A stretch of 24,143 bases of DNA, taken from positions 1-24,143 of the forward strand of contig SIAZ01000017.1 in the NCBI GenBank assembly GCA_009695405.1. The letters are read 5' to 3'. The notes under the pieces were generated by a model. It worked only from the letters and a program-made list of their open reading frames with translations, searched no databases and was not told the origin of the DNA. Numbering within the stretch: the first letter of the stretch is position 1; every line of letters starts with the position of its first letter. This DNA comes from Pedosphaera sp. (lineage in GTDB: Bacteria > Verrucomicrobiota > Verrucomicrobiia > Limisphaerales > UBA9464). Shown in pieces: positions 1-8,240 of this stretch. The translations under genes were made by a program, and so were the position numbers.

Positions 1-177
1 AACAGTTTCAGCGCCGTCTCCGGGGCTGTGGTCAGTTCTGGAGCCGCCCCGGCCTTACCCATCTCCTTCAACTCTGCGTCTTGGTCAAAAACAAGGACGA
101 TCACCTCCTCTGGAACTGATTCTTACCGTCAACTCGTGAATGCACGGGCATCGGCATGGGCGCCAAGTGCCCACTGA
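1..177. other. Left-edge sequence, coding status unresolved
   Basis: Both strands are open here, so the call cannot be settled from this window. On the plus strand a frame runs from base 1 to a TGA at 175-177, giving 58 residues rich in Ser, Ala and Thr that could be the C-terminus of a gene starting outside the window. On the minus strand a frame running off the left edge from about position 122 has a more protein-like composition, with Val, Asp, Glu and Lys, and contains VIVLVFDQDAELKEMGKAG. It also holds a GTG at 104 next to an AGGAGG-like string, but that spacing is too short for a convincing start and a TAA lies just upstream in frame. No family is recognised on either strand. Confidence 0.3.
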
Positions 178-304
178 ATGTTTGAAAAGTCGGTCGAAGA
201 TTTGACGTAGTATTCTATGTGGATCCGCTGTGCGGGTCGTAACAAGATCACAAAAACAAAAAAATTAAAATCCACAAAGTTCCATTTAAAGGACGTCAAA
301 AAAT

Positions 305-711
305 ATGAAGACATCAATATCACGCCTTCTGGCTGGCACCGCCTCAGTGCTCCTGTTTCTGACTCTTCCGCTCGATGCAGCGGAGAAGACTCAAGTTCAA
401 TCCAAACCTGGTATTTTTTGGAAAAGCGGGTGGTCACGCGATCTACCTATCCCTTTCGAGGAGAGGTGGAGTCGGTTGCAGGTTCGGTTATTCAGTTGGC
501 GAAGAAGGATGGAATCCGAAAGGTCGAGTTTGCGCCGGACACACTTTTTGAACGTGATGGCAAGTCAATCACTGTTTCTGATGTGAAGCCTAGGGATTAT
601 GTTCGGGGGTTGGCTCGCAAAGGTGAAGACGGAACAGAAGTGATTGTGAAGGCAACAGCGGGGCCGCGTCCGGAGAAGAGAACCGTTAAGAAGAGCAAGA
701 AATCAGTCTAA
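305..711 (+). pseudogene. Small exported protein, apparent one-base frameshift
   Basis: An ATG at 305, preceded at 288-293 by AAAGGA, opens a classic signal peptide: Lys near the N-terminus, a hydrophobic core (LLAGTASVLLFLTLPL) and a probable cleavage after LDAA. The frame then becomes implausible. The neighbouring frame instead reads into an ordinary soluble domain (FRGEVESVAGSVIQLAKKDG onward) that ends in a Lys-rich tail at 709-711. The switch point is a run of six T at 414-419; adding one T joins signal peptide and domain into a protein of about 135 residues. The domain looks like a small beta-rich fold with paired V/I-K-D patterns, but I do not recognise a family. The shift may be a homopolymer sequencing error, a real mutation or slippage. 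The 120 bases upstream are AT-rich and probably hold the promoter. Confidence 0.7.
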
Positions 712-731
712 AATTAGAAGAGGTATTCGAG

Positions 732-763
732 CATCCGCTAGTGGGATGACTCACTAGCGGATG
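732..763 (+). terminator. Rho-independent terminator, 12-bp stem
   Basis: A perfect 12-bp inverted repeat (732-743 with 752-763) surrounds an 8-base loop and is followed by a short T-rich tail (TGTTTTA). It lies 20 bases after the stop of the small exported protein gene. It also separates that gene from the convergent DUF1501 gene. The T tract is on the plus strand only; the minus-strand continuation is not T-rich, so it best serves the plus-strand gene. Confidence 0.8.
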
Positions 764-780
764 TGTTTTATGGGATGGAT

Positions 781-2244
781 TTAGGTTTTAAGTAACCCCG
801 GAATGATATGTGCGCCGCCGGCGATGCCAGTGAGTCGTTCCAAGCGACCGTTGACTTCGTAGAGGAGTTCTTCGTGGGAAAGCCCAAGAGCAGCAAAAAT
901 AGTCGCGTGAAGATCTTTAATTTGTAGGGGAGTATCTATAGCCAGAAGCCCTAACTCGTCTGTAGCACCGATTCGTGTTCCTGCTTTTACCCCTCCGCCA
1001 GCCATCCAAAGGGTGAATCCAGCCGCATTATGTTGACGCCCTTGATCGCCTTGCATCATTGGAGTGCGTCCAAATTCACTGGCCCAAATCACCAAGGTTT
1101 CTTCAAGAAGCCCCCGTTGTTCGAGATCGTCGATGAGAGCTGCAACGGGTTGATCTGTCCATCGGGCACGGGGTAGATGGTTTTCGGTCAGCTTGGCGTG
1201 AGCATCCCAACCGTCTTTGTCTGGCATGTCATAGACTTGGACAAAGCGGACGCCGCGTTCGACCAAGCGACGCGCCATTAAACATTTCCTAGCGAAGGCA
1301 CGCGTGCGAGCGTCGGCGTGTTCGAGTCCGTAACTTTTCCGAGTAAAAGCCGGCTCTTGATCCATAGCGCCCACCTCCAAGGCAGCGGACTGCATTCGGT
1401 AGGACAATTCATAGTTGGCGATGCGAGCATCGAGTTCGCTCACATCAGGACGTTCGCTTCTGTGGCGTAGATTAAGTTCACGAATGAGGTCGAGAGATTC
1501 TCGTTGTCCTGCGGACCAATCGCTAGGAGGGAGAAGATCCAGGACGGGAGTGCCTGAATCGCGTAAGCGGGTAGGTTGATAGGAGGCTGGAAGGAATCCG
1601 TTTGAATAATTAGCCGCGCCGCCGAGGGGGCCAGCCTCAAAGAGCATGACATAGCCCGGAAGATTAGAGTTAGCCGAGCCCAGTCCATAGGTGATCCAGG
1701 AGCCAAGGCTCGCTTTGCCAGGGCGGACATCACCGGTGTGCAGTTGGTAGCTGGCAGGCGCATGGTTATTTGACTCGGCCTGCATCGAATGAACGAGAGC
1801 TAAACGGTCTGCATGAGCTGCGATGTGCGGCATCAGTTCACTCACCCAAAGCCCAGATTCACCGTGACGCGACCATCGGAAAGGGCTGGCCATGAGGGTA
1901 TCCTTGCAGCCATGAAAAACGTTAGCAAATCGGGTAGATTCGACAGCCTTACGAATTGATTCCGGGACCGGTTTTCCGTCTAGTTTTTGAAGAACTGGCT
2001 TGTAGTCGAAAGTATCAATTTGGGAGGGGCCACCCACCATAAACAGGAAGATCACCGAGCGTGCCTTGGGGCGCGAATCGGGAGGGCTCGCCGCATAAGG
2101 TTGTAATGAGTTAGGCGGTGGGCGAAGAGATTTTGTTGCCGCCCGCGCCTGTTGATTGAGCGCTGACCAAGCAACGGCACCAAAGCCTGCGCCGAGCCGG
2201 TTGAGGAAGCGGCGGCGAGTTCCAGAGTTCGGAAGGGCGAACAC
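781..2244 (-). CDS. DUF1501 family Tat-exported protein
   Basis: This 487-residue protein belongs to DUF1501, a family related to sulfatase/alkaline-phosphatase folds that is abundant in Planctomycetota and Verrucomicrobiota. Its biochemical role is not established. The N-terminus carries a twin-arginine signal (SGTRRRFLNRLGAGFGAVAW) ending near QARA, so a folded, probably metal-containing enzyme is exported. Family-typical stretches are FLFMVGGPSQIDTFDYKP, then HAPASYQLHTGD, VRFVQVYDMPDKDGWDAH and VIWASEFGRTP. The start is GTG; no other start lies between it and an upstream in-frame TGA, and there is no clear Shine-Dalgarno site. DUF1501 genes usually sit beside a DUF1549/DUF1553 gene, but here the nearest gene is the DadA-like enzyme and the DUF1553 gene is about 11 kb away. 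Confidence 0.92.
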   Translation of the reverse strand: MFALPNSGTRRRFLNRLGAGFGAVAWSALNQQARAATKSLRPPPNSLQPYAASPPDSRPKARSVIFLFMVGGPSQIDTFDYKPVLQKLDGKPVPESIRKAVESTRFANVFHGCKDTLMASPFRWSRHGESGLWVSELMPHIAAHADRLALVHSMQAESNNHAPASYQLHTGDVRPGKASLGSWITYGLGSANSNLPGYVMLFEAGPLGGAANYSNGFLPASYQPTRLRDSGTPVLDLLPPSDWSAGQRESLDLIRELNLRHRSERPDVSELDARIANYELSYRMQSAALEVGAMDQEPAFTRKSYGLEHADARTRAFARKCLMARRLVERGVRFVQVYDMPDKDGWDAHAKLTENHLPRARWTDQPVAALIDDLEQRGLLEETLVIWASEFGRTPMMQGDQGRQHNAAGFTLWMAGGGVKAGTRIGATDELGLLAIDTPLQIKDLHATIFAALGLSHEELLYEVNGRLERLTGIAGGAHIIPGLLKT

Positions 2245-2742
2245 AAAAGTAGAATGTCCGTCTCATCGAGACAGGCGAGCCGCAATTTTAGAACTTTGCC
2301 CGAGACTTTGTGCAAAATGATTTATGTTATCCATGGGATGACCTTAAGATGCGCTCCGGTGCCAACCTTTTAATTCGAAAGAATTGAGGTTAAACAAGCG
2401 GGGCCTTCCTTTATAATAACCAGTAGGAGAAAAGCGGTATCCGGCAGAGACCTTAAACCGAGTTTCTTGGCTGTTTCGGTAGTTGAGAGAGCAGGGAAGG
2501 GGGGCTTGATGTTCCGTTTCATCCCGGCTTGAAGATCGGTTCAAACTTTCGTGGGCGTCTCGCAGGGAATACTTTGACGCGGACCTTCTTAGGTAGGTTC
2601 TCTCCCAGATTCTCTCGTCGAAAAAACGAAGCAGACGGCTCCGACATATTTGATGAGGCTAAGGGGCAGAGGTTCCAAAGACAGTAAATTGTTTGCCCGA
2701 TAGATTTGAGGCAGGCCGACTGAGCGAGGTTCCAATTTGTTA
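2245..2742. other. 498-base gap with no convincing gene
   Basis: This gap lies between the DadA-like gene and the DUF1501 gene, both leftward, so it should hold the DadA 3' untranslated region and the DUF1501 promoter. Open frames here are short, start with TTG or lack family resemblance. The only one worth noting is a 42-residue basic frame, listed separately. A small inverted repeat (GTCTC-ATC-GAGAC) sits about 15 bases upstream of the DUF1501 start, and a weak AATTC/GAATT hairpin occurs near 2373-2386. I see no clear terminator or promoter. Confidence 0.5.
2519..2647 (-). CDS. Possible 42-residue basic protein
   Basis: An ATG frame of 42 codons encodes a strongly basic peptide including PKKVRVKVFPARRPRKFEP. 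It sits alone in the gap between the DadA-like and DUF1501 genes, on the same strand as both. There is no Shine-Dalgarno site before the ATG, and the frame stays open upstream into the 3' end of the DadA-like gene, which favours chance. It could be a small nucleic-acid-binding peptide, a relic of a longer gene, or a spurious frame. No family is recognised. Confidence 0.2.
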   Translation of the reverse strand: MSEPSASFFRRENLGENLPKKVRVKVFPARRPRKFEPIFKPG

Positions 2743-3996
2743 CTAACTGTGTCGGTCGGGCGAGAGGAGTTCGAACTCCCAACCAGTTTTTTCGCCGGTG
2801 AGGCAAGCGGCGATCATTTGACCTGTGACCGGCCCTAGAGTGAGGCCCATCATAGCGTGGGCACTGGCGATGGTCAGGTTCGCCTGAGATCGAGTACGAC
2901 CGATGTAGGGAAGTCCATCAGGCGAGCAAGGTCGGAGGCCGCGCCAAGGCTGAATGCCGGTGAAGTCGTCGGGTTCAAACTCGGGATAGTATCGAGGGAT
3001 AGACTTGATAATACCCTGAACGCGGCGCGGATCGATTTCCTCAGTGAGCCCAGAAAGTTCCATTGTACCACCGAAGCGAAGCGAGGAGCCCATGGGAGTA
3101 ACAGCCACACGAGCTTCGGTAAAAATAGCACAAATACGGGGTAGTTGGCGTGGGGCAGTCAGAGTCAGGCTGTAGCCTTTACCCGCTTGGATTGGGAGAT
3201 TCAGGCCTAGATCTGCTGCGGTGGAGGGCGACCAAGAACCGCCACAGAGGACAAATTCGTCTGCCGTGATTTCTCCAAGAGACGTGACAGCCGCATGGAT
3301 TTTTCTGTCGGAAGTTTTCCAACCAGTGACTTCAGTTTTCCAAAGAAACCGACAGCCAAGGCGGTCGAGTTCTTGTTTCAGACAGGCCATGAAACGGTTA
3401 GGATTGAGATGACAATCGAGAGGGAAATGGACAGCCCCAGCGATCAGCATCTGCACATTTGGATCCAAGGCGGAGGTTTGTTTGGCGTCGAGAACAGTGG
3501 CCGGAATGCCCAATCGGCGGGCTTTTTCGGCAGCAACGGCTTCTTCGTCGAGAGTATGCTGGCTTTTGCAAAGCATAAGAAGGCCCTGCCGCACCAGTCC
3601 GAAGTCGATCTGTGGAAGGTTGGCTAAAGTTTCAAAAGCAGCGCGGCTGGCCAGACTGAGATCTCGCAGGAGTGGGGCAGCCTTTTCGACGCGGCGAGGG
3701 GTAGAAGCTTTCCAGAATCGATAGGCCCAAGCGATGAGATCCGCATCGAGTCGTGGGCGAATATAGAAGGGGGATTCGGGGTTCCACATCCATTTGAGGC
3801 CGAGAGCGACCATGCCTGGGGCGGCCAAAGGGACAAAGTGACTGGGAACAATCATTCCAGCGTTGCCAAAGGAGCAACCATCCCGCTCTTCCGAGTTACG
3901 ATCAAGGACAGTGACCTTAAGACCGGCCTTGGCGCAGTAATAAGCAGAGCAGAGACCGATTATACCTCCTCCGACGATAACAACTTGGGTCGACAT
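2743..3996 (-). CDS. FAD-dependent D-amino acid dehydrogenase-like (DadA/DAO)
   Basis: A 417-residue flavoprotein of the DAO/DadA group, which oxidatively deaminates D-amino acids (or oxidises N-alkyl glycines and D-hydroxyproline) using FAD, often feeding electrons to the membrane. The N-terminal Rossmann motif VVIVGGGIIGLCSAYY (about residues 5-20) with the acidic end of strand 2 (VTVLDR) binds FAD. The segment CSFGNAGMIVPSHFVPLAAPG is typical of the DadA branch, and the C-terminus has the conserved second FAD region (WRGLRPCSPDGLPYIGR, then HAMMGLTLGPVTG). There is no signal peptide. The ATG start is clear. It is the last gene of a leftward run after CotH-like and sialidase-like genes, 108 bases behind the latter. 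The exact substrate cannot be told from sequence alone; a D-hydroxyproline or D-alanine role is possible. Confidence 0.88.
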   Translation of the reverse strand: MSTQVVIVGGGIIGLCSAYYCAKAGLKVTVLDRNSEERDGCSFGNAGMIVPSHFVPLAAPGMVALGLKWMWNPESPFYIRPRLDADLIAWAYRFWKASTPRRVEKAAPLLRDLSLASRAAFETLANLPQIDFGLVRQGLLMLCKSQHTLDEEAVAAEKARRLGIPATVLDAKQTSALDPNVQMLIAGAVHFPLDCHLNPNRFMACLKQELDRLGCRFLWKTEVTGWKTSDRKIHAAVTSLGEITADEFVLCGGSWSPSTAADLGLNLPIQAGKGYSLTLTAPRQLPRICAIFTEARVAVTPMGSSLRFGGTMELSGLTEEIDPRRVQGIIKSIPRYYPEFEPDDFTGIQPWRGLRPCSPDGLPYIGRTRSQANLTIASAHAMMGLTLGPVTGQMIAACLTGEKTGWEFELLSPDRHS

Positions 3997-4104
3997 TCGA
4001 TTAGTTTAAATCATCGATTGTCGGTGGGATGGAGTCTTGGATAAAAAAGAGACTTAGGATGAAATTTCTTCCTATCACCGTCGATTTAGAACCCTAGAAA
4101 GACG

Positions 4105-5163
4105 TTAGGGTAAAGCGATCGTTTTTGGGTTTAGAACCACGTGACGAATCTTTTCCCGTTTCCAAGTGTAAGTGAGGTGAATCTGGCCATCAAAAGCCTG
4201 AATCACCGCAGGATAACTCAGTTCAGCGGCATTATAGTCGAGGTCAGGTTTGCCGGGTTCGAGAGTGGTTTCGATATGACCAGCGTGGGTCCATTTTGAT
4301 CCATTCTGAGAGACAGCAATACTAAGGGTAGCTCGGTTGGTGGCGTTGGGGTTGTAGACCACTAAAGCTCGACCATCCTGCAGGCGGATGGCATCGATTC
4401 CACTATTAGGGTTAGGAAGACCGATGGCAGCGAGGGGTGACCATGTTTTGCCACTATCGGAACTCCAAGACTCGGCGATGACCTTTTGTCGGGTTCGAAC
4501 TAGAATTTGGATTTTGCCGTTTTGCCAATCGAGCAGAGTGGGTTGGATGGCACCCCAAATGGAGGCATCGTTGAGAGGAGGCGTTCGAGTCCATTCGGTA
4601 AAGGGAGCACGACTTCGTTCCATATGAACTCGCCATCCGGCGTCCTCGGAACTGGATCCGCAGAGCAGAGAGCCATCGGGAAGGAGGATTGGTTTATTAC
4701 GAACAGGGCCAACGAGGCCGTCGGGGAGGCGGCGCGAGGGTCCCCAAGTTTTACCACCGTCGTTAGATTCTTGAACACGGCCCCACCACGTGTCTGGGCT
4801 GGGGCCAACTTTGTAAAAGAGAAGAAGAGAACCTTTGGGTTGTTGAAAGAGGACTGGATTCCAACACGCATACTGAGGGGCTCCGGAGTCTTCAGTGCCG
4901 CTGGCCACACGGAGAGGTTGAGACCAGACCGTCCCCTTCAGGTGTGAGAGCCAAATTTCGACATCTTTAGCCCGTTCAGCGGTGCCCCCGAACCAACTAG
5001 CCACAACGCCCGAGGGAGTTTCGACGATTGTGGAGGCGTGGGAAGAACGAGTTGGCGGTTTGGACGCGACAAAGTTGACGGTCATGCCCTTGGTTTGAGC
5101 GGCCGACAGAGAGGTTGTCAGTGCGGCGAAGAGAGCGGCATAGCGATGGAAAAAGCGAAGCAT
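4105..5163 (-). CDS. Secreted BNR sialidase-like protein
   Basis: A 352-residue exported six-bladed propeller protein of the BNR_2/exo-alpha-sialidase-like group. A signal peptide covers about residues 1-22 (MLRFFHRYAALFAALTTSLSAAQ). The first blade has the family pattern RSSHASTIVETPSGVVASWF. Two Asp-box motifs, SNDGGKTWGP and SSDSGKTWSP, mark blade turns, and GPVRNKPILLPDGSLLCGSS and LSYPAVIQAFDGQIHLTYTW are typical of the subgroup. True sialidase activity is not proven: many PVC members probably act on other terminal sugars. The ATG start lacks a Shine-Dalgarno site; a near-tandem repeat (GAGTGTGAAG twice) fills the upstream spacer. Its 3' end holds a weak ACCCTA/TAGGGT hairpin overlapping the stop, which may act as a terminator. 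It lies 94 bases downstream of the CotH-like gene. Confidence 0.87.
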   Translation of the reverse strand: MLRFFHRYAALFAALTTSLSAAQTKGMTVNFVASKPPTRSSHASTIVETPSGVVASWFGGTAERAKDVEIWLSHLKGTVWSQPLRVASGTEDSGAPQYACWNPVLFQQPKGSLLLFYKVGPSPDTWWGRVQESNDGGKTWGPSRRLPDGLVGPVRNKPILLPDGSLLCGSSSEDAGWRVHMERSRAPFTEWTRTPPLNDASIWGAIQPTLLDWQNGKIQILVRTRQKVIAESWSSDSGKTWSPLAAIGLPNPNSGIDAIRLQDGRALVVYNPNATNRATLSIAVSQNGSKWTHAGHIETTLEPGKPDLDYNAAELSYPAVIQAFDGQIHLTYTWKREKIRHVVLNPKTIALP

Positions 5164-5257
5164 AAAAGTGGAGTGTGAAGGAGAGGAGTGTGAAGAGGGA
5201 TCGAATGAAAGAACAATGCTGCGGGATAATAGGTTTTAGGTGGAAGTCTACGCTGAA

Positions 5258-6907
5258 CTAAAGTCGTTTGAGTTTTAGGGATTCGAGATCGAATTCCACC
5301 TCGCCAGAGTCGGCGCGTAATTCGGCGACCAAACTGACTTCTTGGCTGTTGTTGTCTTGATTGGCTGGTTCGGTCTCGTCTTGGCCTGTTTTGCCCGATC
5401 CGACCTCGAATTCGAAGCTCAGGGATGTCCAGACGTGGGTACCCTGTAGGCCATTTTCGCGCTGGATACCGCTAATTCTCAATCCTGCACCACTGCCACG
5501 TCCGAAGTCATTGGCTCCAGTGACACCTTGGGTGCGGGCGCGCGCTTCAAAGCGATAGCGACCCCTAGGAAGGGAAGCCTGAGACCTCCAAGACGCTGTT
5601 GATCCCTCGTTTAAGGTCTGAATTTTTAGAGACTTTTTCCCATTGGCTAAGGATCCAAAGTCGAGTTTGGCAGGCCTGCCATCGACTGATCGGCGCCACT
5701 GTGTCAAACGAGCGTAACCGCTGGCATCAAAATTGACCGGAACCGGTGGGACGTAGGAGGAGCCTTCGAAGGTAGCCATTCGGACTGCGATGCGGCTGCG
5801 GGTGTCGTTCATTGCTTGGCGAAGGTAAGGTTCGTCTGATTCGAGACGACGTTCAGCCTTCAGGGCCTTGAAGAGACGCTCCTGGGCCTTTTCAAAAACA
5901 GTGTCAACGAAGCCAGCATTGAAGACCGAGTTGGTGAGATTTTTCATTCGTGCGGACAATTGCGTCGCCATTTCGGGAATAGAGAAGAGTCGAGAGGCGA
6001 TTTGACTGCTGAAGCGTGGGCTGAAGTTATTTTGCGGTGAGCGCCAAAGTTGATCCATTCCATGTGGCATAAAAACGGATCGAGTGGAGGAAGGATCGGT
6101 ATAGATCCGATAGTTGTTATGGTTCCGCACATAGCCATCCCAATCATCGAGAAGAATTTGAAGTGCGGTTAGAGTTATAAAACGATCGATATCGAGGCAT
6201 TTACCGAGGGCAATGAGGCGAGCGCTGGAACTGTCTAGGTTGTTGGCTTTGCGCAGAGTGATGAGATCGGACCAGTCGGGTTCGCCTTCCCCCGAATCCC
6301 GTTGCAAGTTGGAGTCGATATCTTGAAGAAAACCTCCGTCATAGAGGTTGCCTTTGGATGAACCGAAATGAGATTTGAGAAAGGCTTTATCCCAGCCTCC
6401 TTTGAGAACATAAACACCGAGTCGCCGACCATTCACTGAGACGATAGCATGGGTAGCCCGCGGCGTCGGAACCCCGCTTTGCAGGTACATTTCCGAGGCG
6501 AGGAGTTCATCCATTCGACCCGCATCCTGAACCGAATTATTGAGGTGCAGTTTTCGGTGACCCAAGCAGGTCTGTCCTTCGTGTAATTTACCAAAGTTAA
6601 GAGTGAAAGCGGGGGTGTCATCAAAGCGACGAGAACTGCCAGCGGCACCCTTAATATGAAGAGCGACATCGGTCCAAAAGTTAGTCCCGGCGCGAATATG
6701 ACAACTGACTTCAGGGCGTTGGCCTTCGGAACGGAAGCCAGAGGCACCGCGAAGCTTCTCAATAGCAGCGCGGGTTAACTGAATATCCCAATGAAGCAGC
6801 GGGCCATCGAAAAGTTCTTCGCGTGTGATGTCCCCTTTGGAAGGCAGTGGAAGGGCAAGTAAAAGAACCACGGCAAAGGTCCAGACAGAGCGGAATGAGG
6901 AGATCAT
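5258..6907 (-). CDS. Secreted CotH kinase-like protein
   Basis: A 549-residue exported protein of the CotH family, atypical protein kinases first described in spore coats and widespread as secreted proteins in PVC bacteria. I chose the ATG at 6907 because the signal peptide (MISSFRSVWTFAVVLLLALP) begins there; a GTG eight codons upstream is possible. Family motifs are KGAAGSSRRFDDTPAFTLNF (about 85-105), LYDGGFLQDID (about 187-198), then DDWDGYVRNHNNYRIYTD and FMPHGMDQLW (about 250-290), which match the conserved acidic active-site region. The last 150 residues are beta-rich (SLPRGRYRFEARARTQG) and resemble a carbohydrate-binding jelly roll. It probably acts outside the cytoplasm. It leads a leftward gene run and is divergent from the epimerase gene, with a 161-base shared promoter region. 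Confidence 0.88.
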   Translation of the reverse strand: MISSFRSVWTFAVVLLLALPLPSKGDITREELFDGPLLHWDIQLTRAAIEKLRGASGFRSEGQRPEVSCHIRAGTNFWTDVALHIKGAAGSSRRFDDTPAFTLNFGKLHEGQTCLGHRKLHLNNSVQDAGRMDELLASEMYLQSGVPTPRATHAIVSVNGRRLGVYVLKGGWDKAFLKSHFGSSKGNLYDGGFLQDIDSNLQRDSGEGEPDWSDLITLRKANNLDSSSARLIALGKCLDIDRFITLTALQILLDDWDGYVRNHNNYRIYTDPSSTRSVFMPHGMDQLWRSPQNNFSPRFSSQIASRLFSIPEMATQLSARMKNLTNSVFNAGFVDTVFEKAQERLFKALKAERRLESDEPYLRQAMNDTRSRIAVRMATFEGSSYVPPVPVNFDASGYARLTQWRRSVDGRPAKLDFGSLANGKKSLKIQTLNEGSTASWRSQASLPRGRYRFEARARTQGVTGANDFGRGSGAGLRISGIQRENGLQGTHVWTSLSFEFEVGSGKTGQDETEPANQDNNSQEVSLVAELRADSGEVEFDLESLKLKRL

Positions 6908-7068
6908 CGGCTTGAAGGGATTGTGACACACGGAGCAATGGAGACGATTGTTTTGAAATTGTTCAAGGACGGCGATGTGAAGAAGACTAAAAGACGGAAT
7001 TAGGCTAAGAGAGAAGAAAGTTCGCGGGCTGGTTGTCTCAATTAAATTCCATCAGACTGAGCTACACA

Positions 7069-8130
7069 ATGAAGCTTACATTTTGGCGATATGATCTGGC
7101 GTTGACTCATTCGTGGGCTATTGCCACGGATTTAAGGGGAAGTTCCTTGGCCGGTAAGCTTAATTGTCCCGTCGTCTTTGTTGAATTAGAGGATGCAGCA
7201 GGGCGATGCGGGGTAGGAGAAGCATCTCCGTCGAGTCAGTATGCAGAAAGTTGGGAGACTGTTTGTCGTTTTCTGGGGCGAATTGAAGTCAACCAACTTT
7301 CTTTTGACGACCTCAGCAGCAGTATGAACTACCTCACCTCTCTGCCCGAAATCAGCAAGCCCGCTTTATGTGCGGTTAATATCGCGCTTTTGGATGGAGC
7401 TTCGCAGGCGTTAAGGAAACCGTTGTTTGAATTCTTGGGGTTAGGATTTCCAAAAAGCGGCCGAGAGACATCCTTTACGATTGGGCTAGACACACCAGAG
7501 ATGATCGAAAGAAAAGTGTTTGAGGCTCGAGATTTTGGGGTTTTAAAACTAAAACTTGGTTCGACAATGGACCGAGAAAACCTCGAGGCACTGCGCCGAG
7601 TTTCTCCGTGGGTCAGAGTGCGCGTTGATGCCAATGGGGCTTGGAAAACGAAAGAGAAAGCACTGGAACAAATCGAGTGGTTGGCTGCTGCTGGGCAAAT
7701 TGAATTCGTCGAGCAGCCAATGCCGGCATCGGCACCGTTAGTCGATCAGGCATGGCTTAAAGAGCGTTCGCCCCTGACCTTAGTTGCCGACGAATCCTAT
7801 CAAGGGCTTACCGATGCGGAGCGGTGTGCCGTGGGGTATCACGGGGTGAACGTTAAATTAGTTAAGACCGGAGGCATTACCGAAGGTAAACTGGCCTTGG
7901 AAGCGGCGCGAGCTCTCGGGCTGAAGACCCAACTCGGTTGTATGATTGAATCGAGTGTTTTAATCACAGCTGCGGCCCATCTTGCCGAGCTAGCCGACTG
8001 GTTGGATCTTGATGGGAACATCCTTATCGGCAATGATCCCTACCGTGGAGTGGTGACTGACCGAACTGGGATGCTTCGGTTTGATTCAACGAACCTGGCA
8101 AGAGGGCTCGGCGTTGAAAAAGTTCTTTGA
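7069..8130 (+). CDS. Dipeptide epimerase (L-Ala-D/L-Glu type), enolase superfamily
   Basis: A 353-residue cytoplasmic enzyme of the muconate-lactonizing subgroup of the enolase superfamily. Such enzymes racemise the second residue of dipeptides such as L-Ala-D-Glu from murein. The barrel ligands are in place: catalytic lysines in VLKLKLG (K160, K162), metal ligands D187 (RVDANGAW), E215 (FVEQPMP) and D241 (VADES), and the opposing catalytic lysine in NVKLVKTGG (K263). A C-terminal DLD (313-315) matches the DxD motif that holds the dipeptide amino group in AEE epimerases, which supports dipeptide rather than N-succinyl amino acid substrates. I chose the ATG at 7069; a TTG twelve codons upstream is the alternative. 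The exact dipeptide is uncertain, because family members vary widely. Confidence 0.88.
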   Translation: MKLTFWRYDLALTHSWAIATDLRGSSLAGKLNCPVVFVELEDAAGRCGVGEASPSSQYAESWETVCRFLGRIEVNQLSFDDLSSSMNYLTSLPEISKPALCAVNIALLDGASQALRKPLFEFLGLGFPKSGRETSFTIGLDTPEMIERKVFEARDFGVLKLKLGSTMDRENLEALRRVSPWVRVRVDANGAWKTKEKALEQIEWLAAAGQIEFVEQPMPASAPLVDQAWLKERSPLTLVADESYQGLTDAERCAVGYHGVNVKLVKTGGITEGKLALEAARALGLKTQLGCMIESSVLITAAAHLAELADWLDLDGNILIGNDPYRGVVTDRTGMLRFDSTNLARGLGVEKVL

Positions 8131-8240
8131 TCCGCAAACTCTCAAGGTTAGATCTCAAAATTTAACCTAAGGGAATCCCTTCGGAAGGTTCATTGAGCGA
8201 GTTTTGAAACTTCATTTGTGAATTTGGATGGCACGCTTGA

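Noticed and set aside
201..232. TTGACG as a -35 box upstream of the small exported gene
   Set aside because: No acceptable -10 element at the right distance.
8140..8200. Inverted repeats between epimerase and transporter as terminator
   Set aside because: Stems are short and no T tract follows directly.
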